Origin: Hyphochytrium catenoides
Lineage: Eukaryota; Sar; Hyphochytriomycetes; Hyphochytriales; Hyphochytriaceae
Direction: 5' to 3'
DNA: 64,000 nt
NCBI GenBank assembly: GCA_900088475.1
Contig: FLMG01003686.1
Span: forward strand, 186,001 to 250,000
Both the position numbers and the translations under genes were made by a program. Each line of letters begins with the position of its first letter. Position 1 is the stretch's first letter. The notes below the pieces were generated by a model. It worked only from the letters and a program-made list of their open reading frames with translations, had not been told where the DNA came from and made no database searches. Positions 18,276-27,700 of the stretch are shown here, in pieces.

Positions 18276-18588
18276 CAGCAACTCCTATTTATTGTATTTT
18301 AGGGTTAGAGCTGATGGCAGATCTACTGTCGTACCAAAAAAGTTGTCCGCCCTCGTCTCCTCCACGCGCTAGTTCTACTACGTACGCTACAATGAAGTTT
18401 GTTACGTTAACAAGGCTCTTACTTGTGATCACCTATTATTAGCAACTGAAGCACTATCCTAACACGACTGGGTGTTCATTGTTTGACCTCCTGTAAAAGA
18501 TTTGGTATCTGGTTGTAACGCAATACGAAGGTCGGCTTGTGGTTGGTGTGTCGAGGTGATGATGGCCGAAGCCGAGAACGCTAACCTT
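18276..18588. other. Intergenic, nothing recognised
   Basis: About 310 bases between the acidic protein gene and the convergent small membrane protein gene. Short open frames here are unconvincing. No repeat, RNA or strong hairpin was seen. Confidence 0.4.
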
Positions 18589-18894
18589 CTAAAGGTTTAG
18601 GCTTTGTAGACCTTCAAATGCTGCTGCATCCTTCAGGGACATACCCACCATCTCATGGCAACTGATGTTGTTGTGACCTGAGGGGTCAGTGTAGCAGCGA
18701 TATCCCACAAACTTCTCCGAGCCAGGATGTCCGCAGCCATACAGAGAGCCACGAGGATTCTTCACGGCGTACGTTGCTGTCTTCGATTGCTCGTACTTTA
18801 CCAAGTAAGCAATGAAGAGTGCCAGAAACAGAACATTCAGCAGAAGACTGAGCTTCGTCAGATGCTTTTTCAGGGTTGCAGCGAGTTCGCTCAT
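18589..18894 (-). CDS. Small single-pass membrane protein
   Basis: 101 residues from the ATG at 18894 (the longer frame begins at a TTG). One transmembrane helix at about 17-37 (LSLLLNVLFLALFIAYLV) follows a short basic N-terminus. The outer part has three or four cysteines (GCGHPG, YRCYTDP, ISCHEM) that could form disulfides. Size and layout fit a small virion membrane protein. No family recognised. Confidence 0.6.
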   Translation of the reverse strand: MSELAATLKKHLTKLSLLLNVLFLALFIAYLVKYEQSKTATYAVKNPRGSLYGCGHPGSEKFVGYRCYTDPSGHNNISCHEMVGMSLKDAAAFEGLQSLNL

Positions 18895-19002
18895 GGTGAC
18901 CTCGCACTGCAAGTCGCTTCGATGGTTCGTAAGGGTTGTTGTTCAGGTTGGGAAATTAGCTTATGAGAATGGCAAAGCGCTTTCACAGGCCATGAAGAGC
19001 AG

Positions 19003-19052
19003 GGGATGTTGCTTAGATGCTTGCTGTAAGAGTTTTTCAAGAGCAACATCCC
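19003..19052 (+). repeat. Inverted repeat, 11-base perfect stem
   Basis: GGGATGTTGCT at 19003-19013 pairs perfectly with AGCAACATCCC at 19042-19052 around a 28-base loop. No T-run follows, so it is not a simple terminator. It lies 90 bases before the duplicated hairpin units. Confidence 0.7.
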
Positions 19053-19140
19053 TCTGTCGCCCGTCCATAAGCATCTGTCCAATCTTTGCCAGAATAAAAC
19101 ATCAACGGAACAGCTAAATTTGCTCTCTTACAGTGTCAGT

Positions 19141-19250
19141 CTTGTTCTTGACCACTTCTTAGTCCCACCTAGAATAACTCTAGCAGCTCCGAAACCTTCA
19201 ACGCAACCTACCCTCTTACGAAGGTTTCGGGGTGCTTATACTACGGATGG
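19141..19250 (+). repeat. Hairpin-bearing repeat unit A (candidate structured RNA)
   Basis: Begins with CTTGTTCTTGACCACTTCTTA, identical to the start of unit B. Further on, a 10-base stem (CGAAACCTTC at 19190-19199 pairing with GAAGGTTTCG at 19220-19229) encloses a 20-base loop. It is followed by GGTGCTTATACTAC, also kept in unit B. Stem conserved and loop changed is a pattern expected of a functional structure. No coding frame is shared by the two units. Confidence 0.6.
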
Positions 19251-19322
19251 CTGGCATGCATAAAATAGATTTTGTGGAAAGATATTTGAAAGTAAATTAC
19301 TGTCTTACGTTTGGTTAATAGA

Positions 19323-19436
19323 CTTGTTCTTGACCACTTCTTATAAGTCCCACCTGGAATAACTCCACAGCTCTGAAACCTTCAGCGACCACCGTCTTAC
19401 GAAGGTTTCGTGGTGCTTCGCTTATACTACTTATGG
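19323..19436 (+). repeat. Hairpin-bearing repeat unit B (candidate structured RNA)
   Basis: Second copy of the unit at 19141. Its stem is GAAACCTTC (19375-19383) with GAAGGTTTC (19401-19409), extendable by a G-T pair. Relative to unit A it has small insertions (TATA after the shared 5' end, CTTCG near the 3' end), yet stem and flanks are kept. Similarity continues weakly to about 19490 (TTGAAAGT). Confidence 0.6.
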
Positions 19437-19624
19437 AGGGTTGGGATACAATGAACGTCGAACGTTACTTGAAAGTTTAATGGGTAAGACAATAATTTGG
19501 CCGAGCTACAGTATCATAAGGCTTTTGACGAGCAATTACATCAGCGCCGTCATGCTAGGACCATCATGCTTATGACACCCCTCTAGGTAGCCACTATTTC
19601 CTTGATTCTTTCTTGTAATAAATT

Positions 19625-20476
19625 CTATCGGTCACGTTTGACAATGTTCTTGTTGTTGAGGATTACTAGGCCCACGGCCCGGTTCAGTGCTTTATCCTCT
19701 CTGGCTTTCCTCTCAAAAAGCTTACCCATAGCAAGGTCTAGTTTAGAGGTTAGGTCTCCAGTGAGAACGTCTTTGGTAATATGCCCTAACTCACATGCGG
19801 CAAATATCATGAAGTCTCTACCTTCTTCAATAAGCTCTGTAATGACTTTCTTCTTATCCTCTAATTCCCACGTCTCTCCATTAAATACATAGAGCATACC
19901 GTTGTCGAAGCGCTTACTAGTTGTCGTTATTACATGATGTTCCGGTATGTCAGGATGAAAGTATTTGGATTTCACGAACGATGAGATGTTATAATTGACA
20001 TCTGTAACCCTTCCGCGCGCATATTTATAAAACAACTTTTGTGCGATGTTGCTAACATCTTCTAAGTTGTTGGTCTGTGGCATATGATTGCCTTTGTGGT
20101 ACGGAATAACGTTGATATTGAAAGTGTTGTTTTGCGTACCGATGGTAGTATATGTTTTATTGTTGATCACGGCTTCCTTTGTTGCCTTTCTCATGTCTTT
20201 GACTAATATCTCCAGCTCTTGAACACGTCTCTGAATATCTCCGCGAGCCTCTTTGCAGATTTTTTCATGACGGTGCCTAGTACTAGAGGCACTAAACTCC
20301 CTATTACAGAACTGACAACAGAATACCGCCCTGTTATATTTACCGAGTGCCTCAAGCAACTTAAGCTGTGAGATATCCTTTCTACTAGCAGGACACATAA
20401 CCTTCCTTCTCAGATGTGAGATTAGTGTTGCCTTTCTTGGCGTCTCATATCCACATCTCTCGCAAATGAACCCCAT
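19625..20476 (-). CDS. C2H2-type zinc-finger protein
   Basis: 283 residues from the ATG at 20476; the frame extends upstream only to a GTG. Two finger-like modules: CERC followed by a His-rich end (about 4-30) and CCQFC with HRHEKIC (about 53-75). A charged helix (QELEILVKDMRKATKEAV) and a C-terminal domain of about 170 residues follow. The pattern of N-terminal C2H2 fingers, short coiled coil and conserved C-terminal domain recurs in amoebal giant virus proteins of unknown role. Likely nucleic-acid binding. It may be acquired or mobile-element linked, but I cannot show that. Confidence 0.7.
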   Translation of the reverse strand: MGFICERCGYETPRKATLISHLRRKVMCPASRKDISQLKLLEALGKYNRAVFCCQFCNREFSASSTRHRHEKICKEARGDIQRRVQELEILVKDMRKATKEAVINNKTYTTIGTQNNTFNINVIPYHKGNHMPQTNNLEDVSNIAQKLFYKYARGRVTDVNYNISSFVKSKYFHPDIPEHHVITTTSKRFDNGMLYVFNGETWELEDKKKVITELIEEGRDFMIFAACELGHITKDVLTGDLTSKLDLAMGKLFERKAREDKALNRAVGLVILNNKNIVKRDR

Positions 20477-20798
20477 GGTAGATATTAGATCTCTACTCAC
20501 ATCTTTAAATAACCATTCGGCTCGAATTGCTACGAAATTGCTACGAAATTTGCTAAGAAAAGCTATGAAATATAGACTGAATTGACCTCTAATGGGTTTG
20601 AAGCACTGTTCGACTACTAGATCGATTAACTACCGAATGCTACGTACTGCTGGGGGGGGGAGTAAGCGTGTTTTTTCGAGATGGGCCAACGCCGAAAGTT
20701 CTCCATGTGTTAGATCTTGATCATGGAGCCATCACGCACACCAGTGACTTATTGCTATCCGATTCAAAAATATATAATAATATATAAGTGTGGAGCCA
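20477..20798. other. Divergent promoter gap with AT box
   Basis: About 320 bases between divergent genes. It has a short direct repeat GCTACGAAATT(T), a run of nine or more G at about 20654, and an AT-rich box tatataataatatataa at 20771-20787, ending 11 bases before the ATG at 20799. No gene is seen. Confidence 0.5.
20771..20787 (+). promoter_or_regulatory. TATA-like box before the small membrane protein gene
   Basis: A 17-base stretch of only A and T with two TATATAA-type cores directly before the gene. Similar boxes precede other presumed virion-protein genes in this window (31438, 30736), suggesting a second promoter class besides AAATTTGAAT. Confidence 0.4.
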
Positions 20799-21197
20799 AT
20801 GCCAGAGCAAACGTCCAGAATCGGGAATAGGTCGCAGAGAGTTAAGAGTGCAATAAAGCATATCACGCCTGAAAGAGTTATTGTAGCGCTTCTAATAATA
20901 TCCTTTTTGGTTTCTATTATTGCGTTTGTGGTGGGGGAGCTCTACCAAGATGAAGAGGCACCCAAAAGAGTTCAGAAACTAGCTGTCTGCGCGTTTCTCG
21001 CTTCCGGTGCTATTGGCCTAGTGATGGTGTGGCGAAGACCCCACCAGGTATCTGCTCTAGACCGCATTACAGCTGAACAAGAGCAAGCAAGTCGAATGGC
21101 AGCCACAAGAACTCAGACCGTCCCTGTAGCCGTCAGCCTGGAGCAGATCAATCCTATTGTCCCACCAAGCAATGCTAACCTTGCCAAAGCGGCATAA
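20799..21197 (+). CDS. Two-helix membrane protein
   Basis: 132 residues from the ATG at 20799; the longer frame begins at GTG. Two transmembrane helices at about 27-46 (VIVALLIISFLVSIIAFVVG) and 61-78 (LAVCAFLASGAIGLVMV), separated by a short acidic loop and followed by a 50-residue soluble tail rich in Ala, Gln and Pro. Probably a virion or inner-membrane protein, given the L1R-like gene 100 bases downstream on the same strand. Not recognised as a named family. Confidence 0.65.
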   Translation: MPEQTSRIGNRSQRVKSAIKHITPERVIVALLIISFLVSIIAFVVGELYQDEEAPKRVQKLAVCAFLASGAIGLVMVWRRPHQVSALDRITAEQEQASRMAATRTQTVPVAVSLEQINPIVPPSNANLAKAA

Positions 21198-21299
21198 GTT
21201 AAGTAAAAACGGATCTGGTAATATTTTTTTTCTTTTGTAATGTATACGTCTCGTCAGGTTCTCTAGTAGTGAGGTGACAAATAGAACAAGCTAGGAGCC

Positions 21300-22229
21300 A
21301 TGTCGCTTATGTCAGCATTGGGCCTCAGTGGCGACACCAAGGCCACCGCCATCACGAATGCGCTCACGTCAATGTCAACTGACATTGGAAGCAAGATCTC
21401 GTCTTCATTAAGAGTCACACAAGAGCTTTCAAATGAGCTGAACCTCACAGCACCCGCTGACTGTAAGGATAGCGTGCTTGAACTGGGTGATATATACCAA
21501 AGTAACAAGAGCGAGGCAACCGCAAGCCAGAAAACCGAGGCCGAGACTACAGCTGAGGTGAAGAATGACATTTTGAACAAAATCAACCAGACAGCGGAGG
21601 CTGTTGGTATGCCCATGGTCAAGACATCCGCCGAGACGCAGACGAACCTCATAAATATCATTAATAGCAATATTACTACTGAGAAGCTTACTGAGAACGT
21701 CACGGCAGCCAATCTGAAGAACGCAGTCAATGTAGCCGGCTACTGTAAGGTCAACATTAAGAAGCTTGTCCAAGAGAACGCATCGAAGATAGTCTCAGAT
21801 AACTATCTCAAAGCGTTAGAGTCTATGGGTGTCGCAAATAGTGTGACCAATGATGTCACCCAGAAGGCCAAAGCAGACTCGAACTTCGTAGCGGGGATCA
21901 TCAATGCAATTGGCGCGGCAATCCTTGGACCACTGCTATACATCCTCGTTCCTATTATTCTTGTTGTTGCTATGGGTGGTACTGCCTTCAAGCTCTTCAA
22001 AGCCCCATTCACTGGTCCCTCTGCTAAGATGAAGACAGTTTTTCTTATACTAGCATGTATTGCAGTCATAAGTTTAGGAATTTGGGGATTCATTGCTGGA
22101 AAGTCATGGCTGGATGGCCAAAAGAAAACGGATACCTTCGTTATCGAACGCTTTGTCCTCGATCCGATGCCCCCGCCCTTTCCTATCTTCAAAGCACCTC
22201 TCAGGACGAGACCACTAACAATGCTATGA
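21300..22229 (+). CDS. L1R/F9L-like virion membrane protein
   Basis: 309 residues. The ectodomain (about 1-195) is helical and Thr/Asn/Ser-rich with a few cysteines (PADCKDS, GYCKV). A hydrophobic segment follows at about 200-230 (IINAIGAAILGPLLYILVPIILVVAMGG) and a second near 245-268. This is the L1R/F9L pattern of NCLDV virion membrane proteins, which act in particle assembly and entry in poxviruses. Members usually start Met-Gly and are myristoylated; this one starts MSLMSALG without Gly2. The C-terminus carries an extra hydrophobic segment and a Pro-rich end. Family assignment is by overall pattern. Confidence 0.7.
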   Translation: MSLMSALGLSGDTKATAITNALTSMSTDIGSKISSSLRVTQELSNELNLTAPADCKDSVLELGDIYQSNKSEATASQKTEAETTAEVKNDILNKINQTAEAVGMPMVKTSAETQTNLINIINSNITTEKLTENVTAANLKNAVNVAGYCKVNIKKLVQENASKIVSDNYLKALESMGVANSVTNDVTQKAKADSNFVAGIINAIGAAILGPLLYILVPIILVVAMGGTAFKLFKAPFTGPSAKMKTVFLILACIAVISLGIWGFIAGKSWLDGQKKTDTFVIERFVLDPMPPPFPIFKAPLRTRPLTML

Positions 22230-22231
22230 CT

Positions 22232-22729
22232 CTAAATACTATCTAACCTAGTCCATGGCACCGTCATACTATCAATGACACTGGACAGCGATGGTCTGAA
22301 ACTCTCGTCTTCGCCAGCGAAAGGAACTCTTTTAGGAAGAACGATATTCACAGCACTGGAAGTCCTGTCTTCATGTTCCAATAGCAGCTCCAAATCAGAA
22401 TCTAATAACAGCTCTAGATCTGGCACACTGCCGTTAGTTCTTCCTGGGTCTTCTTGGCCTCTAGTAGCTTTCTCGATCTTACTATGAAGCTCCTCAACTG
22501 TATTCTCCAGGTCTTGCACCATCTGTAGGGTATCTTTGAGGATTTTCACCTGACCGCGACTGTCGCCGTATCCCCTGTCATAGAGTTTGCCTTGGAGATT
22601 TCGGAGACCTTCGTGGATATTCCGGGTCCGCTTTCTCTCCTTTGCTGTCTTGAGAATGCGTCTCGTCATCCGCTCATCATCGTCTTCACTTTCGCTGGAC
22701 ATTGTTCGCTTACCAAAGAGAGACGGCAT
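22232..22729 (-). CDS. Basic helix-loop-helix (bHLH) protein 1
   Basis: 165 residues. At about 22-80 it has a basic region (AKERKRTRN), a first helix (IHEGLRNLQGKL), a loop with the signature RGYGDSRGQ and a second helix (ILKDTLQMVQDLENTVEEL) running into a short leucine-rich extension. This is the bHLH fold of eukaryotic transcription factors, which dimerise and bind E-box DNA; ERKR holds the E-x-x-R base contacts. Acidic clusters flank it (SSESEDDDE and a repeated DLELLL). The gene at 54558-55049 is a paralogue with the same loop. Convergent with the L1R-like gene, two bases apart. No DNA site is known. Confidence 0.75.
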   Translation of the reverse strand: MPSLFGKRTMSSESEDDDERMTRRILKTAKERKRTRNIHEGLRNLQGKLYDRGYGDSRGQVKILKDTLQMVQDLENTVEELHSKIEKATRGQEDPGRTNGSVPDLELLLDSDLELLLEHEDRTSSAVNIVLPKRVPFAGEDESFRPSLSSVIDSMTVPWTRLDSI

Positions 22730-23241
22730 TCTACTTTTTTTCGGCTTTGGGCTTGGAATATTTAGTTTTGCGCGGTAAAATGGCTAGTGGCCAATTCCAT
22801 AAATGGTTCCTTCAGCCTTTGTCCAAATAGTATCATGGAGGACCGCAATGTTCTCTTTTCATCGTGACCTGGAATCGGAATATCGGAACATGTCATGTAA
22901 TGATGCATTGAAGACCCTCATGTAATGCGGTCCCCTCCAATGTCCATGCAATTTCTCTGTGGTGTGACCTGCGATGATTGGCTCTTAGGCATGCACCTCG
23001 CCAACTGCGAGTCTTCCCAGTTCCAATATCATCTTTGACGTTTTGAGGGGCAACTGTGTTCTCTAGGTAGAGTCAACCTTGTGTTCTCCTTTTCTCCCTA
23101 GTAGGGCCCGCCATCAACTCTTTTCTAACAAAAGGAACCTCGACACGTTGCTAGGATAATAAGGAAAGATCGTCTGTTCTTTCCGAAAGCTCCGAGGCGT
23201 AATGGTCATTTGAAGAACTTCTCACGAAAGCTCTGAACCAA
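22730..23241. other. Intergenic, 512 bases with short repeats
   Basis: Divergent gap between bHLH 1 and the dehydrogenase gene. It holds two copies of TCATGTAATG 31 bases apart, an imperfect inverted repeat (GGAGGACCGC against GCGGTCCCCTCC), and a CGAAAGCTC repeat near the right end. No gene is supported. It could contain bHLH sites, but I saw no clear CANNTG cluster. Confidence 0.4.
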
Positions 23242-24738
23242 ATGGATAACGACGATCCCATAGAACTGGGTCCTACTCAGAACGCCGCTGATAAGCGCCA
23301 AGATGTAACACCAGGCATACTGCATATCGGGACTGGACGGTTCGCCCTCGCCTTTTTGGGTCCTTATGTCCAAGATATACTAGTCAACGACAAGACGTGG
23401 GGTATTGTCGCTTCTTCAATCCGATCATGCTCTATCATAGAGCAGCTACGGAGAAGCGGCCTTGCCTACATACTAGCAGAGCAGGATCATGTTGCCGCGA
23501 CGAAGTCGCGTATAACCTCTATCGTTGACACGGTGGTTGGGACGAAAGAGTATTGGAAGCTCATTCGTTATATTGCTGATCCCCAGATTCGTCTGATCAC
23601 CTTGACAGTAACAGCAGAAGGATACTATCTTGGAGCTGACGGTCTCTTGGCCTCTTATGACGCTGATGTTCAACATGATCAGAACTATCTATCGAGGCCC
23701 AAAACGATCTACGGTTACCTGGCTTGCGGATTGGCCTCACGAAGAGCAGATTGCAATTGCCCTCTGACCATTATGCCATTAGACAATCGAGAACGTAATG
23801 GGGAGGTCCTTAAAAGAGCACTACTGCAGTTCTTGAGTAACACTGATCCTCTTACGGCAAGCTGGGTAGAGAACAACGTCCAGTTTCTAACAACTATGGT
23901 TGATCGTATTACTCCAGCCCCCAAGAATGACCTGGCGCGAACTTCCAACGAGCTCTATATTCTCACCGAGCGCTTTAAGAACCTGGCCATCTCTCCTGAT
24001 TATCTGAAGTATGACAATCCTGAGTGGACCAAGGTTGGAGCCGTAGTTGTTCCCAGCTGCAGTTACTTCTGGAAACGAAAGGGCTTCTTTGTGAATGGTG
24101 GCCATCACATCCTCGCTCTCTGCGGACAGAGGCTGGGCTATGCTTGGGTCCATGAAGCTGTGAAAGATGCAGCCGTTTCTAGACTCTTAACTGAGGTACA
24201 CAACGACTTCTATCAAATATTACTACAAACACCAGGCTGCCTGGATAGCCCGGAGACGATGTGTGCTTACGCCAAAGCTATCCGTCAACGCTTCCAGAAT
24301 GAGCACATTGCTGATACGATTGCCAGGATCGGGTGCTGCTCTACACGGAAAGTGGCGCAGCGTTTCCTAGATCCTATGCAACAATACCATGACCAGGATG
24401 GTGGAGTTCCTTGTACTTTTGCCTTCGCCACAGCCATATGGTTGTTGAATCAATCTTCTCACATTAGTGAGAATGGTAACCCCATAATCCAAGAAGACCC
24501 ACAAGCAGACAAGTTACTAATTCTGGCGGACGAGTTCGAGCTTTGCCGCACAGGCAAAGCATCGTTGTCAACCCTACGCAAGCTGCTATTCCAAGTGGGC
24601 GGGATCCTTGAAGACCAACGCTTTGTACGCGCGTCAGGCACGGTCCCATTCATGCATCTTGTTGTTAAAAGTGTAAGACTGATCTCGTCTTTGGGTCTCA
24701 GAGCCGCTATATACAACTATCTGGACTCTGTTTTGTAA
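23242..24738 (+). CDS. Mannitol dehydrogenase-family polyol dehydrogenase
   Basis: 498 residues, the usual length for long-chain mannitol/fructuronate dehydrogenases. These oxidise polyols such as mannitol or uronates with NAD(P). The N-terminal Rossmann start is ILHIGTGRFALAF (26-38). The catalytic Lys-x4-Asn-x2-His motif is intact as Lys280, Asn285, His288 (KGFFVNGGHH), with the family segment ILALCGQRLGYAWVHEA after it. Substrate choice between mannitol, mannitol-1-phosphate, tagaturonate and relatives cannot be set. A polyol enzyme is rare in a virus; it may supply sugar precursors or alter host osmolytes. It is probably horizontally acquired. Confidence 0.85.
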   Translation: MDNDDPIELGPTQNAADKRQDVTPGILHIGTGRFALAFLGPYVQDILVNDKTWGIVASSIRSCSIIEQLRRSGLAYILAEQDHVAATKSRITSIVDTVVGTKEYWKLIRYIADPQIRLITLTVTAEGYYLGADGLLASYDADVQHDQNYLSRPKTIYGYLACGLASRRADCNCPLTIMPLDNRERNGEVLKRALLQFLSNTDPLTASWVENNVQFLTTMVDRITPAPKNDLARTSNELYILTERFKNLAISPDYLKYDNPEWTKVGAVVVPSCSYFWKRKGFFVNGGHHILALCGQRLGYAWVHEAVKDAAVSRLLTEVHNDFYQILLQTPGCLDSPETMCAYAKAIRQRFQNEHIADTIARIGCCSTRKVAQRFLDPMQQYHDQDGGVPCTFAFATAIWLLNQSSHISENGNPIIQEDPQADKLLILADEFELCRTGKASLSTLRKLLFQVGGILEDQRFVRASGTVPFMHLVVKSVRLISSLGLRAAIYNYLDSVL

Positions 24739-24789
24739 GTCTGGTTAGCTACGATGTCTCGAATTCTACTTAACACCAAATATACTGTC

Positions 24790-27700
24790 TTATGTCTGAG
24801 AGGTAATGGTTGGCAAAGAGGGTTTCGTCGTGGCCTTGCCCTTCCTTGCCCTGAGTGCTACTATTCCGCCACCACCAAGCAAGGCTAGCACTATACATAC
24901 AATCAAGACTATGAGCCATACAGGTACGTCTGGACTACTAGAAACATCTTGCACACGAGCTGAAGCGGGTGGAGTCGCTGTTATCGGGTTTGCTGCCGGC
25001 GCTTGTGTTGTGGCAGACGTAACTGTCCCGCTAGTAACAGTGTTCCCTCCTGGTAGCCCTACTTGTGAACTACCATTACTGCCCGACGTCGTAGGGGCCG
25101 AGGCAGTGGTCGGTGTTGGACTAGTGGTGGGCGTTGGACTAGGTGTTGCTGCAGGACTACTCGTAGGCGGTGGGGGAGGGTTGTTTACAGTCATGTTACA
25201 ATCATTCTCTTGTTTGATCATTCCACTTATCTTTAGTTCTTGAACCTGGCTCACATCAATAATGTTTGTACACACTACTTGAGGTACACAAGGAGAATCA
25301 ACCATATTTTTCGTCTTGTACGCATTTTCACCGGCCTTAATGCATTCTTGACTACGACAATGTCCGGGGACGTGCATTGTGCTTCGATTTCCTTGCGCGT
25401 CTAGAATAGGGATGTCAACACCTTCAGCAGTCATACAAGAGATCAACGGATCTATCTCAAACAACCCAATATAGTTCTCCTTGGGAACGTTCTTGAAGTA
25501 CATCTCAGTAACCCCTGGCACGCATTGGTTCGTGTTGGATGACCATTTTGCTGCGTTGGTCGAGTCATAGATAACAAGGTTACCATCCTCTTGCATCTTT
25601 ACTTGGTATGGTGGTACGCCTGCTATCAGGGGCGTCTCCCACAAGATAGACTTATCGTTGCCCCATCGAAGGACAAGCTTTCCTAATCCTAATGAAGTCT
25701 GTATCTTCAGTTCATTACCCCATGAGTCTGTAATACTTGGCTTAGTGTTACTATGGAGAAACTCGTTCTTCTTGAGAATAATCTCATTGGTGTACTTTGC
25801 TGTAGGCAGTGGGGAGATATTCTTATAGGTGAACTTCAGTACTGGAGTCAAGCTCTTAGCGTACCTGACGATAAACTCATCAACTTGAGTATGTCCTCGT
25901 GTAGACATGGTTTTTATAAAGTCGCGGCACTTATAGTAGTTGGTCTTGAGGCGATTGTAAGCACGGCTATAGTCATTATTAACAGGTGCCAGGATGCCTG
26001 ACGTAGGGTTCATGTATAGGTCTATGTAGTCAGTGTCGTGCTGCCATACGGTCCTGCCGTCAACGACCACTTGCTTCCCAGCCATAACACTTGGTTCACA
26101 TATTGGTGCATGATTGAGGTTCTGTCCAATCTTGCAATAGTTTGAATTCTGGAAGACTACTTTCTGCTGCGACTGTGACTTGGTGCTGTCCCCGACATCC
26201 TGCTTGTATCCTAAGTACATAGAGGTGTCACCTTTGAAAGCCTTTGCGCCTCCAGTGTATGTTAATCCATTAAGATCAGCATCTATCAAATTGTAACCAC
26301 CTGCGCGGGCTTGGTCCTTGGCTGTTTGCTGGCTGTTACCAATGCCCACACGTACATCGTTAATATACCGCTTGTGGCTAGCCTCGGTGCCGGTGGTCAC
26401 TTCATCTACCGCCTTCGTGATACCTTTACAGAGTCTGACTGTCGTGGTCTCTCCGCCCGCTCCCCAGTTAAGGTCAACATTGACAATCCCATCCAAAGAA
26501 GGGCACGAGCCTAGTTGGTTGGCCTCGGTGGTAGTTCCCAGACGTGTCAGACCACTTTTGCCTTTTCCTTTCAGTGAGCATAAGTAGATGTTCTTTGAAC
26601 CGCTAATACCCTCATTGAGATTGTTAGTATTGTAAGTATACCCCGCACTAGCAGGACAGTGGTCGGAGGAGTCTGTCACGGTGATATCGAGAACACCTTC
26701 ATCATTGACAGTCCCATCGTCCTGACCCTGTGTAGCGTAGGCATTCCACTGTTGAGAAGCAGTGCCGTTATCACTCCACCACCGCAGCAGATTGCCGTTC
26801 AAGTCTAGAGCACGGGTACTATCTTGGTCAGGCTTAATCTTCCCATCCTTGAAAACAAATGTCTGACGTTTACGATTAGAATCGTTGTTGTCACGAAGAC
26901 CTCTCGTCACAGGAACCATATCACCTCTATTAGCGCCAAGATAGTTGTATCCCCCGTACTCTAGGTAGTTCCTGGTCTGGACATTCTGGATGCGACCCAG
27001 TGGTCCAAAAATCCACTGTTGGGACGGCTCAACACCGACGCATTCTGCCACTGCTACTGGTGCATCATCAGAGCTATCAGTAGACGTCAGACACTTTGTC
27101 CCTTTCTGTATAAGGAATGGCATACCAGCATGTCGGTCAAGCGCTGTAGCTGCTCGAGGGTTAGTATAGTAGAAGATGAACTGCTGGGCCGCAGACCCAC
27201 TGAATGTCCATGTCGCTAGCTCCACTTGTGAGGTCGAGAAGTTAGGCACATCAACGGCCTTTCCATCAAATATGGACTTGATAGCATTCCCTAAGATCTC
27301 AAACCACTGATTCTGGTTGTCATCACCGCAGCTCCACACAACCAATTTTCCATCTGATCCACCGCGATCCAAGCATTTCATAGTTCCAAGGTTAACAATA
27401 AGAAGATGTGCATGAGAGTTACTATATCTTAAGTAGAACCGGTAAGCATCCCCATAGACATACTCCGTCTTCTGAACGATAGCTGCACCATTGACGGTCC
27501 CCTGAGCTGCCACGAACAGACCACTATGTTTGTTTTGGAGTGAAAAGGGTATGTGGAACCGCTGGGCTTCGTTAGTGTTTGAGTCTGATGTGTAGGCTTG
27601 GACCAGGGCTCCCTCGATTTTGGAGTTACCTACGATATCAACAACATAGGTGCCCATGGATGTACCAATGTAGCCATTACTGAGGAAGTAGAACTGAGCA

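Larger units (their letters stand above)
18895..19624. other. Noncoding stretch with three strong hairpins and a tandem duplication
   Basis: About 730 bases without a credible gene. It contains an 11-base perfect inverted repeat (19003-19013 with 19042-19052) and two related units of about 110-180 bases (from 19141 and from 19323). Each unit carries its own 9-10 base stem. The conserved stems suggest structured RNA or a DNA element rather than decayed coding sequence. See separate entries. Confidence 0.6.

Noticed and set aside
18276-18588. Short plus-strand ORFs between the acidic and membrane protein genes
   Set aside because: They overlap the end of the acidic protein gene in other frames and show no features.
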